A stretch of 6,732 nucleotides of DNA. Source: Acidimicrobiia bacterium. Lineage in GTDB: Bacteria; Actinomycetota; Acidimicrobiia; Spongiisociales; SHLN01. The translations under genes and the position numbers were made by a program. The notes beneath the pieces are model-generated. The model saw only the letters and a list, made by a program, of their open reading frames with translations, did not search any database and was not told where the DNA came from. The stretch is from NCBI GenBank assembly GCA_013043085.1, contig JABDOU010000179.1, positions 1-6,732 on the forward strand, written 5' to 3'. Position 1 is the first letter of the stretch. Every line of letters begins with the position of its first letter. Of this stretch, positions 5,764-6,732 are shown in pieces.

Positions 5764-6282
5764 ATGGACGATCTAAATGGGGACGACAATCCGTTCGCCG
5801 AGCCTCCCGCAGCCGGAGATGCGATGGAAGCCGCTCATCGCGAAATACGCGATGTCGCAGGCGATCCACTCGATGCCATGGGGGCACCGGTGGCACCGGA
5901 TCAACCCCGAACCCAGGCTCCGGTCGCATCGAGCGGTGGCTCCATGTCGGCAGCCGACGAACAGATGTGGTCGGTGGTTGCCCACGCATCGGGCCTTGTC
6001 GGACTGCTAGGGCCGCCGTCCTTTCTCGGACCGTTGTTCGTGTACCTCCTGAAGAAGAACGAGAGTCCCAGGGTCAGGGCCAATGCGGCGGAAGCTTTGA
6101 ACTTTCAGATCACGGCATTCATTGCTGTGATCGTTTCCGCGATTCTGTTCCTCGTCCTGATCGGAATCGTGCTCCTCGCGGCAGTCGCAATCGGTTGGCT
6201 GGTCTTCACAATTCTTGCTTCAGTGAAAGCTTCGAATGGCGAGGACTACCGCTATCCGATCAACATCCGTCTCGTGTCCTAA
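5764..6282 (+). CDS. DUF4870 / Tic20-like small membrane protein
   Basis: A 172-residue protein of unknown function. Residues 1-65 are acidic and Pro/Ala-rich with no signal peptide, probably a cytoplasmic tail. Then W69SVVAHASGLVG (69-80), a hydrophobic stretch to ~96, the KKNESPRVRANAAEALNFQI block (97-116), two adjacent hydrophobic segments (~117-154), and a terminal GEDYRYPINIRLV (159-171). This order, W..AH.SG, KK.ES..V..(N/H)A.EALNFQI, then G..YRYP..IR, is the DUF4870 signature. Three membrane passes are likely. The start at 5764 has a good Shine-Dalgarno; M61 (5944) would give only the core domain. It lies 24 bp after gltX and is probably co-transcribed, but the family has no established link to tRNA charging. 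Confidence 0.9.
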   Translation: MDDLNGDDNPFAEPPAAGDAMEAAHREIRDVAGDPLDAMGAPVAPDQPRTQAPVASSGGSMSAADEQMWSVVAHASGLVGLLGPPSFLGPLFVYLLKKNESPRVRANAAEALNFQITAFIAVIVSAILFLVLIGIVLLAAVAIGWLVFTILASVKASNGEDYRYPINIRLVS

Positions 6283-6304
6283 CCGCTCCTCACGACGTCC
6301 GAGC

Positions 6305-6328
6305 CGGCTACACCCACACCCGTAGTCG
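6305..6328 (+). terminator. Hairpin after the DUF4870 gene (possible terminator)
   Basis: CGGCTAC (6305-6311) and GTAGTCG (6322-6328) form a 7-bp stem in RNA, including one G-U pair, with a 10-nt loop, 22 bp after the stop codon. There is no clean T-run downstream, so its strength is doubtful. Confidence 0.3.
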
Positions 6329-6357
6329 CTCATTGGCTTGCTGTCTGCAACCAGAGG

Positions 6358-6394
6358 GGCGATGCTCCGTCGTGGGGCATTGGGTCGCGGGCAG
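6358..6394. repeat. Degenerate fragment of the 3'-end repeat element
   Basis: GGCGATG at 6358-6364 and GTCGTGGGGCATTGGG at 6369-6384, followed by GCGGGCAG, match internal parts of the full units (6450-6494) with small gaps and a 2-bp insertion. It lacks the hairpin half and abuts the first full unit directly. It looks like the remnant of a third unit that lost its end and spacer. Confidence 0.6.
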
Positions 6395-6538
6395 CCGCCC
6401 GATGGGCGGGTAATTCAACTCGTGATTCGAGTTGTCTCTTGTGGAGTTTGGCGATGTTGCAGCGGAGTGGTCGTGGGGCATTGGGGCGGGCAGCGGCGTT
6501 CTTTTTGTGCGGCCTGCGGCCACACGAGAACGCTGCCC
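6395..6538. repeat. Structured repeat element, copy 1
   Basis: A 144-bp unit repeated at 6592-6732. It contains three inverted repeats: CCGCCC/GGGCGG (6395-6409, 3-nt loop); CAACTCG/CGAGTTG (6416-6434, 5-nt loop); and a long compound hairpin at 6488-6538. In the last, GGGCAGC pairs with GCTGCCC, GTTCT with AGAAC, and GTG and GGCC pair around a TGC loop, with a 3-nt bulge on the left arm. No convincing reading frame is seen. Its nature (REP/MITE-like element, structured RNA or other) is unknown. Confidence 0.8.
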
Positions 6539-6591
6539 TCTCAAGGCGTAGTGATGCGACTCCAGATCGGTTGGGTGGCCAATGTGAATAC
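6539..6591. other. Spacer between the repeat copies
   Basis: These 53 bp separate the two full units and share no obvious similarity with them. I see no gene, promoter or palindrome in it. Confidence 0.6.
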
Positions 6592-6732
6592 CCGCCCGAT
6601 GGGGTAACTCAACTCGTGATTCGAGTTGTCTCTTGTGGAGTTTGGCGATGTTGAAGGGAAGTGGTCGTGGGGCATTGGGGCGGGCAGCGGCGTTCTTGTT
6701 GTGCGGCCTGCGGCCACACGAGAACGCTGCCC
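6592..6732. repeat. Structured repeat element, copy 2 (reaches window edge)
   Basis: Aligned at an offset of 194 bp from copy 1, positions 6605-6732 differ at five of 128 bases; further left a 3-bp gap removes most of the first small palindrome. The CAACTCG/CGAGTTG (6610-6628) and the long compound hairpin (6682-6732) are kept intact. The final CCC of the hairpin is the last base of the window, so the array may continue. Confidence 0.8.

Noticed and set aside
6338..6654. Short plus-strand frames across the 3' repeats (Cys/Arg/Val-rich)
   Set aside because: The peptides are produced by repeat DNA in shifting frames and contain no domain; the palindromes explain the sequence better.
6358..6732. 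CRISPR array
   Set aside because: The units are ~140 bp with one 53-bp spacer and a truncated third copy, unlike 25-40-bp repeats with regular spacers, and no cas gene is near.

Overview
The window looks like a chromosomal segment of a high-GC Gram-positive bacterium (Actinomycetota). An Acidimicrobiia-like lineage is my best guess, without proof. The reasons are GTG and TTG starts, TANNNT-type -10 elements placed for leaderless transcription, a fumarylacetoacetate-hydrolase-family gene overlapping gltX (the order seen at Rv2993c-Rv2992c in Mycobacterium tuberculosis), and a surface protein with a Thr/Pro (PDTTV) tail of a kind common in these bacteria. No taxonomic marker was compared, so this is inference.

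Layout. Positions 1-1123 (minus strand) hold the 5' 374 codons of an exported protein that runs off the left edge. It has a signal peptide, two tandem copies of a ~125-residue Cys-bracketed domain, and a repetitive Thr/Pro stalk. I do not recognise the domain. Positions 1124-1431 are intergenic, with a striking cluster of four ACYTGTC heptamers and an inverted repeat over a TATAAG -10-like box of that gene. Positions 1432-1902 (minus) are pgpA, phosphatidylglycerophosphatase A. A 62-bp divergent intergenic region separates it from ilvE (1965-2879, plus), a branched-chain aminotransferase, which is followed after 2 bp by an unrecognised 172-residue protein gene (2882-3400).

After a 108-bp gap carrying an inverted repeat and a possible promoter come an FAH-family hydrolase/isomerase (3509-4273, TTG start) and gltX, glutamyl-tRNA synthetase (4270-5739), overlapping by ATGA. 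Next, behind a duplicated ribosome-binding segment, is a small DUF4870/Tic20-like membrane protein (5764-6282). The last 450 bp carry no convincing gene. They hold two ~96% identical copies of a ~140-bp element rich in inverted repeats, plus a degenerate fragment of a third; the array probably continues beyond the right edge.

The central genes are housekeeping: membrane phospholipid synthesis, branched-chain amino acid metabolism and tRNA charging. The less ordinary parts are the two ends: the duplicated-domain surface protein with its putative operator cluster on the left, and the structured repeat array on the right. I see no defence system, CRISPR array, transposase or RNA gene.
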